DNA of 32,236 nt from an uncultured Lachnospiraceae bacterium. GTDB taxonomy: Bacteria > Bacillota_A > Clostridia > Lachnospirales > Lachnospiraceae. Of this stretch, positions 1 to 8,235 are shown piece by piece. The position numbers were made by a program, and so were the translations under genes. The notes beneath the pieces were generated by a model, which saw nothing but the letters and a program-made list of their open reading frames with translations, did no database searches and was not told where the DNA came from. The stretch lies in the NCBI GenBank assembly GCA_902801585.1, contig CADCIU010000042.1, positions 1 to 32,236 of the forward strand. Direction: 5' to 3'. Numbering within the stretch: position 1 is the first letter of the stretch; every line of letters begins with the position of its first letter.

Positions 1-181
1 CGGGGTCTATTCTTACGGTATGACCTGCAGTGACGGGGCTTTGAGCGGCAAGATCCTGTGTACGACAGGCACGTGGACGAAGGACAGCGCCACGGCAGCT
101 GAACTTGTGGGACGGACCGCCGAGGGTGAGATCGTAAAGATCTGCGACCTGACGGAACGGTTTCTGAAAGTCCTTAAGTAA
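1..181 (+). CDS. 3' end of an unrecognised protein (partial)
   Basis: An open frame enters from the left edge (codons begin at base 2) and stops at TAA 179-181, leaving about 59 C-terminal residues. The tail reads GVYSYGMTCSDG, then GKILCTTGTWTKDSAT, and ends in a helix-like stretch with TERFLKVLK. Three cysteines are visible. Base composition and codon use match the neighbours. I do not recognise the family and assign no function. It lies 60 bases upstream of map on the same strand and may be cotranscribed with it. Confidence 0.6.
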   Translation, partial: GVYSYGMTCSDGALSGKILCTTGTWTKDSATAAELVGRTAEGEIVKICDLTERFLKVLK

Positions 182-241
182 GATGAGGAGTAACCATTAA
201 GAGCATTAATCATTGATAATATATAGAAGGAAGATAAGGGA

Positions 242-1126
242 ATGATTCATTTTGCTGCCAAAATAGAGAGGAACGATCCGTGCTGGTGCGGAAGCGGGAA
301 GAAGTATAAGAGCTGTCACATGCGCTTTGATGAAAAGATCAAGGGTTTTCAGCTCAAGGGACACATTACACCGGACAGAAGCATCATCAAGACACCGGAG
401 CAGATCCAGGGCATCAGAGAGAGTGCCAAGGTCAATATGGCCTGCCTCGATGCAGTTGCCGAAAAGATAGGCCCCGGCATGAGTACCGAGGAGATCGATC
501 GCATCGTCTATGAGACGACGATCTCCATGAATGCGATCCCGGCACCGCTGCACTACGAGGGCTTTCCCAAGAGCGTGTGCACTTCGATCAACGAAGAAGT
601 GTGCCACGGGATCCCGGATGATAAGCATATCCTCAAAGACGGAGATATCATCAACGTGGATTGTTCTACCATTTACAGGGGATATTTCTCGGATTCTTCC
701 CGAATGTTCCTGATCGGAGACGTCTCGCCCGAGAAGGAAAAGCTCGTTCAGGTCACGAAGGAGTGCATGGAGATCGGGCTTGAGAACGTCATTCCGTGGA
801 CCTTCCTGGGTGATATGGGAAGCAAAGTGCATGAACACGCTTTGAAGAACGGTTATTCCGTTGTCAGGGAGATCGGCGGACACGGCTGCGGGCTGGAGTT
901 CCACGAGGATCCTTTCGTCAGTTATGTATCAAAACCCGGCGAGGAAATGCTGATGGTGCCCGGTATGGTATTTACCATTGAACCCATGGTCAACATGGGA
1001 ACGGACGATATCTATCAGGACGACAAGAACGGGTGGACGATCTACACACGCGACGGCAAACCGTCCGCACAGTGGGAGATCCAGGTTCTGGTGACAGAGA
1101 CCGGGCACGAAGTGCTCTGCTGGTAA
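242..1126 (+). CDS. map: Type I methionine aminopeptidase with N-terminal SEC-C zinc motif
   Basis: Removes the initiator methionine from new proteins in the cytoplasm. The 294-residue protein starts with a SEC-C motif (C14, C16, C25, H26 in the CWCGSGKKYKSCH block), a small zinc-binding module also found at the C-terminus of SecA. The M24A catalytic domain follows from about residue 50. All five expected metal ligands are visible: D140 (NVDCS), D151 (YFSDSS), H214 (GGHGCG), E247 (FTIEPM) and E279 (WEIQVL). H122 (CHGIP) and H221 (FHEDP) fit the active-site histidines. The start is ATG 242, preceded by a purine-rich AGAAGGAAG site. SEC-C forms of this enzyme are familiar in clostridia and presumably bind zinc and dock near the ribosome (inference). 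metG follows after 25 bases, so the two methionine-related translation genes are likely one transcript. Confidence 0.96.
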   Translation: MIHFAAKIERNDPCWCGSGKKYKSCHMRFDEKIKGFQLKGHITPDRSIIKTPEQIQGIRESAKVNMACLDAVAEKIGPGMSTEEIDRIVYETTISMNAIPAPLHYEGFPKSVCTSINEEVCHGIPDDKHILKDGDIINVDCSTIYRGYFSDSSRMFLIGDVSPEKEKLVQVTKECMEIGLENVIPWTFLGDMGSKVHEHALKNGYSVVREIGGHGCGLEFHEDPFVSYVSKPGEEMLMVPGMVFTIEPMVNMGTDDIYQDDKNGWTIYTRDGKPSAQWEIQVLVTETGHEVLCW

Positions 1127-1151
1127 TATTAAAAAGAGGGGGACAAGACCA

Positions 1152-3200
1152 ATGCAAAACAAAGGAAAATACTATATTACAACGGCTATTGCCTACACCT
1201 CGGGAAAGCCGCATATCGGCAACACCTATGAGATCATTCTGGCCGACTGTATCGCCAGATATAAGAGAGCGGACGGATACGACGTTCATTTCCAGACCGG
1301 AAGCGATGAGCACGGGCAGAAGATCGAATCCAGGGCGGCCGTGGCAGGCAAGACGCCCAAGGAGTTTGTCGACGAGGTGGCAGGCGACATCAAGAGACTC
1401 TGGGATCTGGTAAACACCTCTTATGACCGCTTTATCCGGACGACGGATGAGGATCATGAGCGCCAGGTGCAGAAGATCTTCAAAAAGCTGTACGATCAGG
1501 GCGATATCTATCTCGGACAGTATGACGGACTCTACTGCAGGGAGTGCGAGGCATTCTACACGGCTTCCCAGGTCGTAGACGGCAATCACTGTCCTGTGTG
1601 CGGGAACGAAGTGCATGCTGCCAAGGAAGATGCCTATTTCTTCAGAATGAAGAAGTACGCAGACCGCCTGATCGAGCATATCAATACACATCCCGAATTC
1701 ATTCAGCCTGTGTCCAGAAAGAACGAGATGATGAACAACTTCCTTCTTCCCGGACTGCAGGACCTGTGTGTCTCGAGAAGCTCCTTTACATGGGGCATTC
1801 CCGTGGATTTTGCGCCCGGACACGTGGTCTACGTGTGGCTGGATGCACTGAGCAACTATATCACCGGCATCGGGTATGACGCCGACGGCAGCAGCAGCGA
1901 TCTCTACAAAAAGTACTGGCCCGCTGACCTTCACCTGATCGGCAAGGACATCATCCGCTTCCATACGATCTACTGGCCCATCTTCCTGATGGCGCTCGGC
2001 GAGCCTCTTCCCAAGCAGGTGTTCGGCCATCCCTGGCTGCTGCAGGGCGGAGAGAAGATGAGCAAGACCAAGGGAAATGTCATCTACGCGGATGACCTGG
2101 CAGAGATCTTCGGCGTCGACGCCGTTCGCTATTTTGTCGTGCACGAGATGCCCTATGAGAACGACGGCGTGATCACATGGGAACTTGTGGTGGAGAGGAT
2201 CAACTCTGACCTGGCCAACACCATGGGCAATCTTGTCAACCGCACGATCGCGATGAGCAATAAGTATTTTGACGGCGTCGTGACCGACAAGGGAGTCTGT
2301 GAGCCTGTCGATGATGACCTCAAGGCATTTGTCACAGCTGCTTACGACAAAGTTGAGGCCAAGATGGACGAGCTGCGCGCGGCAGACGCCCTGACCGAGA
2401 TCTTCGCTGTCTTCAAGAGACTCAACAAGTACATTGACGAGACGGAGCCGTGGGTGCTGGCAAGAGACGAGGCCAAGGCGGACAGACTCTCTACAGTTCT
2501 GTACAACCTGATCGAAGGAATCACGATCGGAACTGCCCTGATGGCACCTTTTATGCCTGATACGGCCGATAAGATCGTAAAAATGCTTAATACTAAGATC
2601 CGCGATTTCGAGACACTGGGAACGTTCGGCCTGTATCCTTCCGGAACAAAGGTCACAGATCAGCCGGAGATCCTGTTTGCGCGCCTGAAGGAAGCGGATG
2701 TCATGAAGGACGTCGAAAAGATCATGGCCAAACAGCGCAAAGAAGCTGCCAAGCAGGCCAAGATGGAAGAGAAGGCAAAGCAGAAAGCCATGAAGGGCGA
2801 AGAGAAGGATGTAAAGAGCGAAGAGAAGGCCGTTAAGAAGGGCGAAGAACCTGAGGCAGACAAAAAGCCCGAGATCTCCATCGACGATTTCGCCAAATTG
2901 GAGTTCAAGGTAGGCGAGGTCCTGGAGTGCCGCGAGGTTGAGAAGTCCAAGAAGCTCCTCTGCTCCAAAGTTAAGGTGGGCGATGAAGTCAGGCAGATCG
3001 TATCCGGCATCCGCAAGTATTATTCTGCGGAGGAGATGGTCGGAAAGAAGGTCATGGTGATCACAAACCTCAAACCCGCTAAACTCGCCGGAATCGTGTC
3101 GGAAGGCATGCTTTTGTGCGCAGAAGGCCCGGACGGCTCTCTGGCGCTCATGACTCCTGAAGCCGGAAAGAATATTCCGGACGGTGCCGAGATCGGATAA
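1152..3200 (+). CDS. metG: Methionyl-tRNA synthetase with C-terminal tRNA-binding domain
   Basis: Charges tRNA-Met with methionine using ATP. The 682-residue class I synthetase has the HIGN signature at 21-24, a CxxC pair plus a second CxxC (C129/C132 and C147/C150) in the connective region, and the KMSK loop as KMSKT at 302-306. The anticodon-binding helical domain follows. From about 519 to 572 there is a highly charged Lys/Glu/Ala linker, and from about 574 to the end an EMAPII/Trbp111-type OB-fold tRNA-binding domain (FAKLEFKVGEV, then a KVGDEVRQIVSGI region). This is the usual Firmicute architecture. The start ATG 1152 has an AGAGGGGG site about 9 bases upstream. No T-box leader is visible in the 25-base gap after map, so transcription probably comes from upstream. 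Confidence 0.97.
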   Translation: MQNKGKYYITTAIAYTSGKPHIGNTYEIILADCIARYKRADGYDVHFQTGSDEHGQKIESRAAVAGKTPKEFVDEVAGDIKRLWDLVNTSYDRFIRTTDEDHERQVQKIFKKLYDQGDIYLGQYDGLYCRECEAFYTASQVVDGNHCPVCGNEVHAAKEDAYFFRMKKYADRLIEHINTHPEFIQPVSRKNEMMNNFLLPGLQDLCVSRSSFTWGIPVDFAPGHVVYVWLDALSNYITGIGYDADGSSSDLYKKYWPADLHLIGKDIIRFHTIYWPIFLMALGEPLPKQVFGHPWLLQGGEKMSKTKGNVIYADDLAEIFGVDAVRYFVVHEMPYENDGVITWELVVERINSDLANTMGNLVNRTIAMSNKYFDGVVTDKGVCEPVDDDLKAFVTAAYDKVEAKMDELRAADALTEIFAVFKRLNKYIDETEPWVLARDEAKADRLSTVLYNLIEGITIGTALMAPFMPDTADKIVKMLNTKIRDFETLGTFGLYPSGTKVTDQPEILFARLKEADVMKDVEKIMAKQRKEAAKQAKMEEKAKQKAMKGEEKDVKSEEKAVKKGEEPEADKKPEISIDDFAKLEFKVGEVLECREVEKSKKLLCSKVKVGDEVRQIVSGIRKYYSAEEMVGKKVMVITNLKPAKLAGIVSEGMLLCAEGPDGSLALMTPEAGKNIPDGAEIG

Positions 3201-3270
3201 GACGGCACAGGCCGGCTGTCCGCACCGGTGTCAGTCCTATTGGCGGACGATCTCCATCAGGGAGGAACTT

Positions 3271-3786
3271 ATGAAAAAAAGAGCGATCCTGATACTGATC
3301 ACTTTTATACTGGGCTCAGCAGGCATGCTGAGCCCGGTTTGTCATGCACTCGCTGCGGCGCAGGATGTGAAGACAGAAAGCGAGGCCGGAAAAGGGGCTG
3401 GGAAAGAGTCTGAAAAAGAGAATAAAGGGATCGGTGAAACGATTTATGAGAAAGTGGATCAGGCAGTCAAGAACCTGGACCAGACATCTCTGCGCAGAAA
3501 CATCCGTCAGGGACTAAAGGAGATGGATGATATGGGGATCTCTCCAAGTGTGATCGCTGAGAGAACACTGGGGATCAAGACACAGCCGACGCTTCGCGGA
3601 CAGACATCCGGCAATACATCGGGTACAGGATCAGACAATACACTGGTCAAAGAGGCGGAGAATGCCGTCAGAAAGAAAACAGAGAGCTTTTTCACGATAT
3701 TATGGAACGGTTTCCTGGACGGACTCAGCGGGCTGGTCACGTTTGTATTCAGTCTTGCGTCAAGCGGAGAGGGGGCCGGCAAATGA
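3271..3786 (+). CDS. Small exported protein of unknown function
   Basis: A 171-residue protein with a clear N-terminal signal peptide: a Lys/Arg start (MKKRA), a hydrophobic core to about residue 20 and a likely signal-peptidase I site near CHALAAA. The mature part is charged and low in complexity (Lys/Glu/Gly-rich to about residue 55), then a predicted helical segment (VDQAVKNLDQTSLRRNI), then a Ser/Thr/Gly linker. A hydrophobic C-terminal stretch (LSGLVTFVFSLASS) could be a second membrane segment, so the protein may be membrane-anchored. I start it at ATG 3271 because GGAGG lies 5 bases upstream and the signal peptide begins there; the frame is open further upstream. Its TGA overlaps the ATG of the YesL-like gene (ATGA), pointing to coupled translation and a shared role. 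Family not recognised. Confidence 0.8.
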   Translation: MKKRAILILITFILGSAGMLSPVCHALAAAQDVKTESEAGKGAGKESEKENKGIGETIYEKVDQAVKNLDQTSLRRNIRQGLKEMDDMGISPSVIAERTLGIKTQPTLRGQTSGNTSGTGSDNTLVKEAENAVRKKTESFFTILWNGFLDGLSGLVTFVFSLASSGEGAGK

Positions 3787-4439
3787 ATATATTTGAAGAG
3801 GGAAGTCCGTTTCAGCAGTTCCTGAATAAAGTGGCGGATCTTCTGATCCTCAATCTTATCACATTGCTGACATGTCTGCCGATCATCACGATCGGCGCTT
3901 CTCTGACCGCTATGCACTATGTGCTCCTGAAGACGGTGAGAGGGCAGGAGGGCTATGTCGTTCGATCCTATTTCCGTTCATTTAAGAGGAATTTCGTACA
4001 GGCAACGATCCTGTGGCTGATCTATCTGGCAGTCTGGATCCTCATGGTGTCTAACCTGTATATGATCGTACAGGGCACCGGCCGGTATCCGATCTGGCTC
4101 CCCAGTTCTATCCTTGTGGCCGCACTACTTATCCTGGTATTTATGATCTATACGTTTGCCATGCTCTCAAGGTTCGAGACCACTGTCTTCGAGGCGCTCA
4201 CGAACGCTGTCATGCTGACGATCTCAGAGCTGCCCAGGTCGTTGGAAATGCTGATCATTACGGTGGTGCCGATCGCAGCGTTCTTTTTCGCACCGATCCT
4301 GCTTCCGATCCTCATCCTGTTCGGATTATCGGTTCCGGGATATGCCTGTGCGATGGTCTACGATCCCGTTTTCCGCAAGATCGAGAGACAGATCGGAGAG
4401 GGGGAGGCAGAATATCCGGACGACGAGGAAGAGGAATGA
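3783..4439 (+). CDS. YesL/DUF624-family membrane protein
   Basis: A 218-residue multi-pass membrane protein. The N-terminal half matches YesL/DUF624: a hydrophobic segment with LTCLPIITIGASLTAMHYV, then the conserved GYVVRSYFRSFKRNFVQAT block, followed by at least three more hydrophobic segments (about 75-100, 107-127 and 155-190). It ends in an acidic tail (DDEEEE). YesL proteins often sit near sugar ABC transporters or glycosidases in Firmicutes, but their activity is unknown. The start ATG 3783 overlaps the previous stop, with AGAGGG about 9 bases upstream in AGCGGAGAGGGGG. It is followed by a strong terminator, so it closes the transcript that may begin before map. The link to sugar transport is inference, supported by the MsmK-like ATPase next door. 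Confidence 0.85.
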   Translation: MNIFEEGSPFQQFLNKVADLLILNLITLLTCLPIITIGASLTAMHYVLLKTVRGQEGYVVRSYFRSFKRNFVQATILWLIYLAVWILMVSNLYMIVQGTGRYPIWLPSSILVAALLILVFMIYTFAMLSRFETTVFEALTNAVMLTISELPRSLEMLIITVVPIAAFFFAPILLPILILFGLSVPGYACAMVYDPVFRKIERQIGEGEAEYPDDEEEE

Positions 4440-4514
4440 CGGGCTGTCAGGCGGCGGTCGTCTGCAGCTGAAAAAGAGAACGAAAAATTGAACGGAAAAA
4501 ATGAACAAATGGGA

Positions 4515-4562
4515 AGAGAAATCCTGTACAAATTAACGAAAGGCAGGATTTCTCTTTTTTTT
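4515..4562 (+). terminator. Rho-independent terminator after the YesL-like gene
   Basis: A perfect 12-bp stem, AGAGAAATCCTG (4515-4526) with CAGGATTTCTCT (4544-4555), a 17-base loop and a run of eight T (4555-4562). It separates the map-metG-YesL transcript from the MsmK-like gene. Confidence 0.9.
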
Positions 4563-4697
4563 GACCACGCATCCTCACCAAGACACTTAAAAATCTTTTG
4601 TGAATTAATGGTATGGTCTGCAGAGCTGATTTTGTCTATACTTAGTGCAGTGTTAAAAACTATAAATCTGTTCTATTATTCATGAAGGAGTTATACA

Positions 4698-5804
4698 ATG
4701 GCTAGTTTATCTTTGGAAAATGTTTGCAAGGTCTACCCCAACGGCTATAAGGCTGTTCAGAATTTCAATATGGAAATCGCTGACAAAGAGTTCATCATCT
4801 TCGTAGGCCCCTCCGGATGCGGAAAGTCCACCACACTGAGAATGATCGCAGGTCTGGAAGATATTTCCTCCGGTGTATTTAAGATCGACGGCAAGGTCAT
4901 GAACGATGTCGAACCCAAGGACAGAGATATCGCGATGGTATTCCAGAACTACGCTCTGTATCCTCATATGACGGTTGCTGATAACATGGCATTCGGACTT
5001 AAACTCCGCAAAGTTCCCAAGGATGAGATCGACAAGGCAGTGAAAGAGGCAGCAAGAATCCTTGACCTGACTCATCTCCTTGATCGTAAGCCGAAGGCTC
5101 TTTCCGGCGGTCAGAGACAGCGTGTCGCTATGGGCCGTGCAATTGTCCGTAATCCTAAGGTCTTCCTTATGGACGAGCCTCTTTCCAACCTGGACGCTAA
5201 GCTGCGTGTTCAGATGAGAACTGAGATCGCTAAGCTCCACCAGAGACTGGGCACCACCATCATCTACGTCACACATGACCAGACTGAGGCTATGACCCTT
5301 GGTTCCAGAATCGTCGTTATGAAGGACGGTATCGTTCAGCAGATCGATTCCCCTCAGAACCTCTATGACAAGCCCTGCAACCTGTTCGTAGCAGGATTCA
5401 TGGGATCTCCTCAGATGAACTTCGTCGATGCTACCGCAAGAGTAGAAGGCGGAAAGGCATTTTTGGATGTCGAAGGCCAGTCCATCGAGCTTCCCGCTGA
5501 AAAGGCGAAAGCACTGATCGACGGCGGCTATAACGGCAAGCAGGTCACCTTCGGTATCCGTCCCGAGAACATCATCGAGGTGAAGGATGGCAAGCAGGCT
5601 CCTTACGCGTTCGAGTCCAAGGTCAACGTTTACGAGCTTCTGGGCGCAGAAGTATTCCTGTATTTCGATCTCGGCAGCGCAAACATCACTGCGAGAGTAG
5701 AGCCCACCACCAAGGTTCGCCCCGGCGATACAGTGAAATACACCTTCGATACCAAGAAGATTCATGTCTTCGATAAAGAGACTGAGCTGACAATTACCAA
5801 CTAA
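4698..5804 (+). CDS. msmK: Sugar ABC transporter ATP-binding protein, MsmK/UgpC type
   Basis: The ATPase of a carbohydrate-uptake ABC importer (CUT1 type), working at the inner face of the membrane. The 368-residue protein has Walker A GPSGCGKST at 37-45, the Q-loop at Q83, the signature LSGGQ at 135-139, Walker B VFLMDE at 155-160 and the switch histidine H193 (VTHD). A C-terminal TOBE/MalK regulatory region follows from about 235 (GFMGSPQMNFV, then FGIRPENI). Length and order match MsmK, MsiK and UgpC. No permease or binding-protein gene is nearby, which fits a shared ATPase serving several importers (known for MsmK-like proteins; inferred here). ATG 4698 has AAGGAG 8 bases upstream. An AT-rich leader of about 130 bases holds a possible -10 TATACT (4637-4642), but I find no convincing -35. 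Many codons are of the kind favoured in highly expressed genes. Confidence 0.93.
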   Translation: MASLSLENVCKVYPNGYKAVQNFNMEIADKEFIIFVGPSGCGKSTTLRMIAGLEDISSGVFKIDGKVMNDVEPKDRDIAMVFQNYALYPHMTVADNMAFGLKLRKVPKDEIDKAVKEAARILDLTHLLDRKPKALSGGQRQRVAMGRAIVRNPKVFLMDEPLSNLDAKLRVQMRTEIAKLHQRLGTTIIYVTHDQTEAMTLGSRIVVMKDGIVQQIDSPQNLYDKPCNLFVAGFMGSPQMNFVDATARVEGGKAFLDVEGQSIELPAEKAKALIDGGYNGKQVTFGIRPENIIEVKDGKQAPYAFESKVNVYELLGAEVFLYFDLGSANITARVEPTTKVRPGDTVKYTFDTKKIHVFDKETELTITN

Positions 5805-5847
5805 TTGAAAAGCCCTTTGCCTGACGGCATGTAAATAGGTTATTATT

Positions 5848-5886
5848 GGGGTGCCGCACTAAATAAAGAGTGCGGCACCCCGTTTT
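5848..5886 (+). terminator. Strong rho-independent terminator after msmK
   Basis: A perfect 13-bp GC-rich stem, GGGGTGCCGCACT (5848-5860) with AGTGCGGCACCCC (5869-5881), an 8-base loop and a GTTTT tail. It makes msmK a single-gene transcript. Confidence 0.92.
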
Positions 5887-5987
5887 GCGCGCGGAAGGGG
5901 TCCGTACGCGAATAAGTCGTTTCAGCAAGCTGCGTGCGGCCGGTGCGCAGGAGGACATAATAAAGCGGTCCATACAGGAGGAAATAC

Positions 5988-7070
5988 ATGGTTTCATCAC
6001 AAGTGATCAGAGGCTGCCTGGAGCAGCTGCGTACCATTACCAGAATCGAGTTCTGCGTACAGGATATTGACGGAAATATCGTCGCGCAGACGGAAGGGGC
6101 TGCCGCTCCCGAAAAGGAAATGGCCGCTTCATTTGCACATTCTGCAGTGGACAGCCAGATTATCGGCAACAGTTATTATCTCAAGGTGTTTGACGATGAA
6201 GAGCTCCAGTTCATCCTCACGGCGCAGGGAAGCGGAGAGTATACCTTCATGGTGGCCAAGATCGCGGTCAGTGAGCTGGAGAACCTGATCGTGGCGTACA
6301 AGGAGAAATTTGACCGCAATAATTTCTTCCAGAATCTGCTGCTGGACAACCTGCTTCTTGTGGATATTCATAATCGTTCCAAGAAGCTTCATATCACGAA
6401 CAATGTTCGAAGAGCGATCCTTTTGTTTGAGATGGATGCGGAATCGGAGCCGATCGCCGCAGAGATGCTCTCAGGGCTGTTTACGGTCCAAAACGGAGAC
6501 TATCTGACGGGCGTGGATGAAAACAGTGTCATCCTGATCAAATCGCTGGATGAGCAGGACGGCTATGAGGCGATCGAAGAAGCTGCGAAGACAGCGGTGG
6601 ATATGCTCAATATGGAGGCCATGGTAAAAGTGCGCGGTTCCTACGGAACGATCGTGAGTGAACTTAAGGATCTGTCGCGCTCTTATAAAGAGGCGCGCAT
6701 GGCCATGGATGTGGGACGCATATTCTATGCAAGTAAGAGAGTGATCTCCTACAATGAGCTCGGAATCGGGCGTCTCATCTATCAGCTTCCGCCCAGCCTC
6801 TGCAAGATGTTTATCAAAGAGATATTCGGAGAGGGCGAAATGGAAGAGTTCGACCAGGAGATCCTGACGACGATCAGTACTTTCTTCGACAATAACCTCA
6901 ATGTCTCGGAGACTGCCCGCCAGCTCTTCGTGCACAGAAATACGCTGGTCTACAGGATTGAAAAGCTGCTCAAGACCACAGGCCTCGATATCAGGACGTT
7001 TGACGACGCTATGACGCTCAAGATCGCCCTGATGGTGCAGGCCTATATGAAAGCCATGGAAAACCGGTAA
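5988..7070 (+). CDS. CdaR/PucR-type transcriptional regulator
   Basis: A 360-residue predicted DNA-binding regulator. The C-terminus, about residues 294-352, is the PucR-type helix-turn-helix: a FDNNLNVSETARQLFVHRNT core followed by LVYRIEKLLKTTGLD and a DAMTLKIAL helix, typical of CdaR (sugar diacid) and PucR regulators. The middle (about 140-270) fits the degenerate GGDEF-like domain common in this family (KVRGSYGTIVSEL, then the SYKEARMAMDVG motif). The first 130 residues look like a ligand-sensing domain. ATG 5988 has ACAGGAGG 8 bases upstream. It follows msmK beyond a strong terminator. The regulon and ligand cannot be read from sequence; control of carbohydrate genes is a reasonable guess from family and context. 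The gene converges on the radical SAM gene, with only 7 bases between their stops. Confidence 0.88.
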   Translation: MVSSQVIRGCLEQLRTITRIEFCVQDIDGNIVAQTEGAAAPEKEMAASFAHSAVDSQIIGNSYYLKVFDDEELQFILTAQGSGEYTFMVAKIAVSELENLIVAYKEKFDRNNFFQNLLLDNLLLVDIHNRSKKLHITNNVRRAILLFEMDAESEPIAAEMLSGLFTVQNGDYLTGVDENSVILIKSLDEQDGYEAIEEAAKTAVDMLNMEAMVKVRGSYGTIVSELKDLSRSYKEARMAMDVGRIFYASKRVISYNELGIGRLIYQLPPSLCKMFIKEIFGEGEMEEFDQEILTTISTFFDNNLNVSETARQLFVHRNTLVYRIEKLLKTTGLDIRTFDDAMTLKIALMVQAYMKAMENR

Positions 7071-7077
7071 AGAGGCT

Positions 7078-8025
7078 TTAAAGCCCCGTTCCGTCGAAAG
7101 CGGGAATATAGCTCTGGGACGCGGTATCCCCGTCCTGGATAAAGCCGTTGGTGATCCCGATCGCGATCGCGTAATCCACGAGATCACTGTATTCTTTTTT
7201 GGTCAGTTTCCTTCCCAGATTGGGATCGTCTTTGACCTGCGGCATGGGTGTATACTGATTCATCAGGCTGATGAAAATATCATCGCCGTAGGTCTTGTGC
7301 AGATAATCCAGGATATCCCTGGAGTCTTCTGAGCACCCCGGCAGCGCCAGGTGCCTTACAATGACGCCGCTGACCATGACAGGATCGTCCGCGTCGTCTT
7401 TGGCGTCGATCGAAGAGGAGCCGTCCGCGAACAGAGGATGCGGGCACTGGCGGACCATTTCTGCGAGTGCTTTGGACGCATACTGGAAATAGTCCGGCGT
7501 GTGAGAGTAAGCCAGAGAGATTCTGGGCGATATATATTTGAAATCGGGAAGCCAGATATCAACGAGCCCTTCGAGCGCCTGTATAGCCTCCACGCGCTCG
7601 TATGCACCGGTATTGTAGACGACAGGGACCTTCAGTCCCTGTCTTTTTGCCTTTTCGATCGCCGGGATGATGAGGTAAAGGTAGTGGGACGCCGTCACCA
7701 GATTGATGTTCTCTGCTCCCTGTTCCTGCAGCTCCAGGAAGATGTCAGACAACCTGGAGGGCTCCAGACGCGTGCCGTACATGGCCTTGGCGATCGCATA
7801 GTTCTGGCAGTATACACAGCCCATATTACAGCCTGAGAAGAATACGGCGCCGCTTCCGTTTCGGCCGGAGATCACCGGCTCCTCGTCAAAATAGAGAGCG
7901 GCTCTGGCTGCGTACAGATCCGCCGCCTGCTTGCAATATCCTACTTCTCCGGCTGCCCGGTTTGCTCTGCAGCTTCTGGGACAGAGCGTGCAGTCCGTCA
8001 TGTCCATGATGTTATCCAAGCTCAT
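7078..8025 (-). CDS. PflX-like radical SAM protein
   Basis: A radical SAM iron-sulfur protein related to pyruvate formate-lyase activating enzymes (PflX/COG1313 type); the substrate is unknown. The CxxxCxxC cluster motif is C66, C70, C73 (SGCNMGCVYC). An N-terminal cysteine-rich block (C12, C15, C19, C31: TDCTLCPRSCR, then GEVGYCK) is characteristic of this subgroup. Later motifs NLVTASHYL, PVVYNTGAYE and the WLPDFKY strand fit the barrel. I start at ATG 8025 (315 residues) because AGAAAGG lies 8 bases upstream; an in-frame ATG at 8058 would add 11 residues but has no visible site. No pyruvate formate-lyase gene is nearby. A short GGCTTTAAAGCC palindrome (7074-7085) lies between the convergent stops and may act as a weak terminator. 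Confidence 0.9.
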   Translation of the reverse strand: MSLDNIMDMTDCTLCPRSCRANRAAGEVGYCKQAADLYAARAALYFDEEPVISGRNGSGAVFFSGCNMGCVYCQNYAIAKAMYGTRLEPSRLSDIFLELQEQGAENINLVTASHYLYLIIPAIEKAKRQGLKVPVVYNTGAYERVEAIQALEGLVDIWLPDFKYISPRISLAYSHTPDYFQYASKALAEMVRQCPHPLFADGSSSIDAKDDADDPVMVSGVIVRHLALPGCSEDSRDILDYLHKTYGDDIFISLMNQYTPMPQVKDDPNLGRKLTKKEYSDLVDYAIAIGITNGFIQDGDTASQSYIPAFDGTGL

Positions 8026-8064
8026 TTCCAAGACCTTTCTGAGATTCCGAATAATCACAAATGA

Positions 8065-8230
8065 TGTAACTGTTCAGCACCCAACAGTCCCAAATGCTTC
8101 GCATTCGGGACTGTGGGCGTCCAGAGGCGCTTCACGCCTTGTCCGCCCCGGAAAAATATCCGAAATCTGTCCGGTGAGCAAGCTCCCCGTCCCGATTCCG
8201 GATATTTTTCCGGGGTGCTGAATAATTACA
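8065..8230. repeat. MITE-like element with 18-bp terminal inverted repeats and nested stems
   Basis: A 166-bp non-coding element. The ends are TGTAACTGTTCAGCACCC (8065-8082) and the inverse of TGTAATTATTCAGCACCC (8213-8230), matching at 16 of 18 positions. Inside are a perfect 17-bp inverted repeat, CCCCGGAAAAATATCCG (8146-8162) against 8199-8215, and a 13-bp hairpin (8085-8097 with 8101-8113) with a TTC loop. It abuts the T-run of the SRP RNA on one side and ends 39 bases before the radical SAM start codon on the other. No clear target duplication is visible. It could be a miniature transposable element or a structured RNA in the radical SAM leader. I see no second copy in the window. Confidence 0.7.
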
Positions 8231-8235
8231 AAAAA

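Noticed and set aside
990..2144. A 384-codon open frame on the minus strand opposite map and metG
   Set aside because: It is a shadow of two clearly recognised genes, with no family motifs of its own.
4614..4642. Promoter for the MsmK-like gene (TGGTCT-17-TATACT)
   Set aside because: The -10 is good but the -35 matches consensus at only three of six positions; too weak to list as a feature.
4488..4685. A 65-codon plus-strand frame after the YesL-like gene
   Set aside because: It runs through the terminator hairpin and has no ribosome site.
4707..5765. A 352-codon minus-strand frame opposite the MsmK-like gene
   Set aside because: The plus-strand protein has every ABC ATPase motif; the antisense frame has no recognisable domain.
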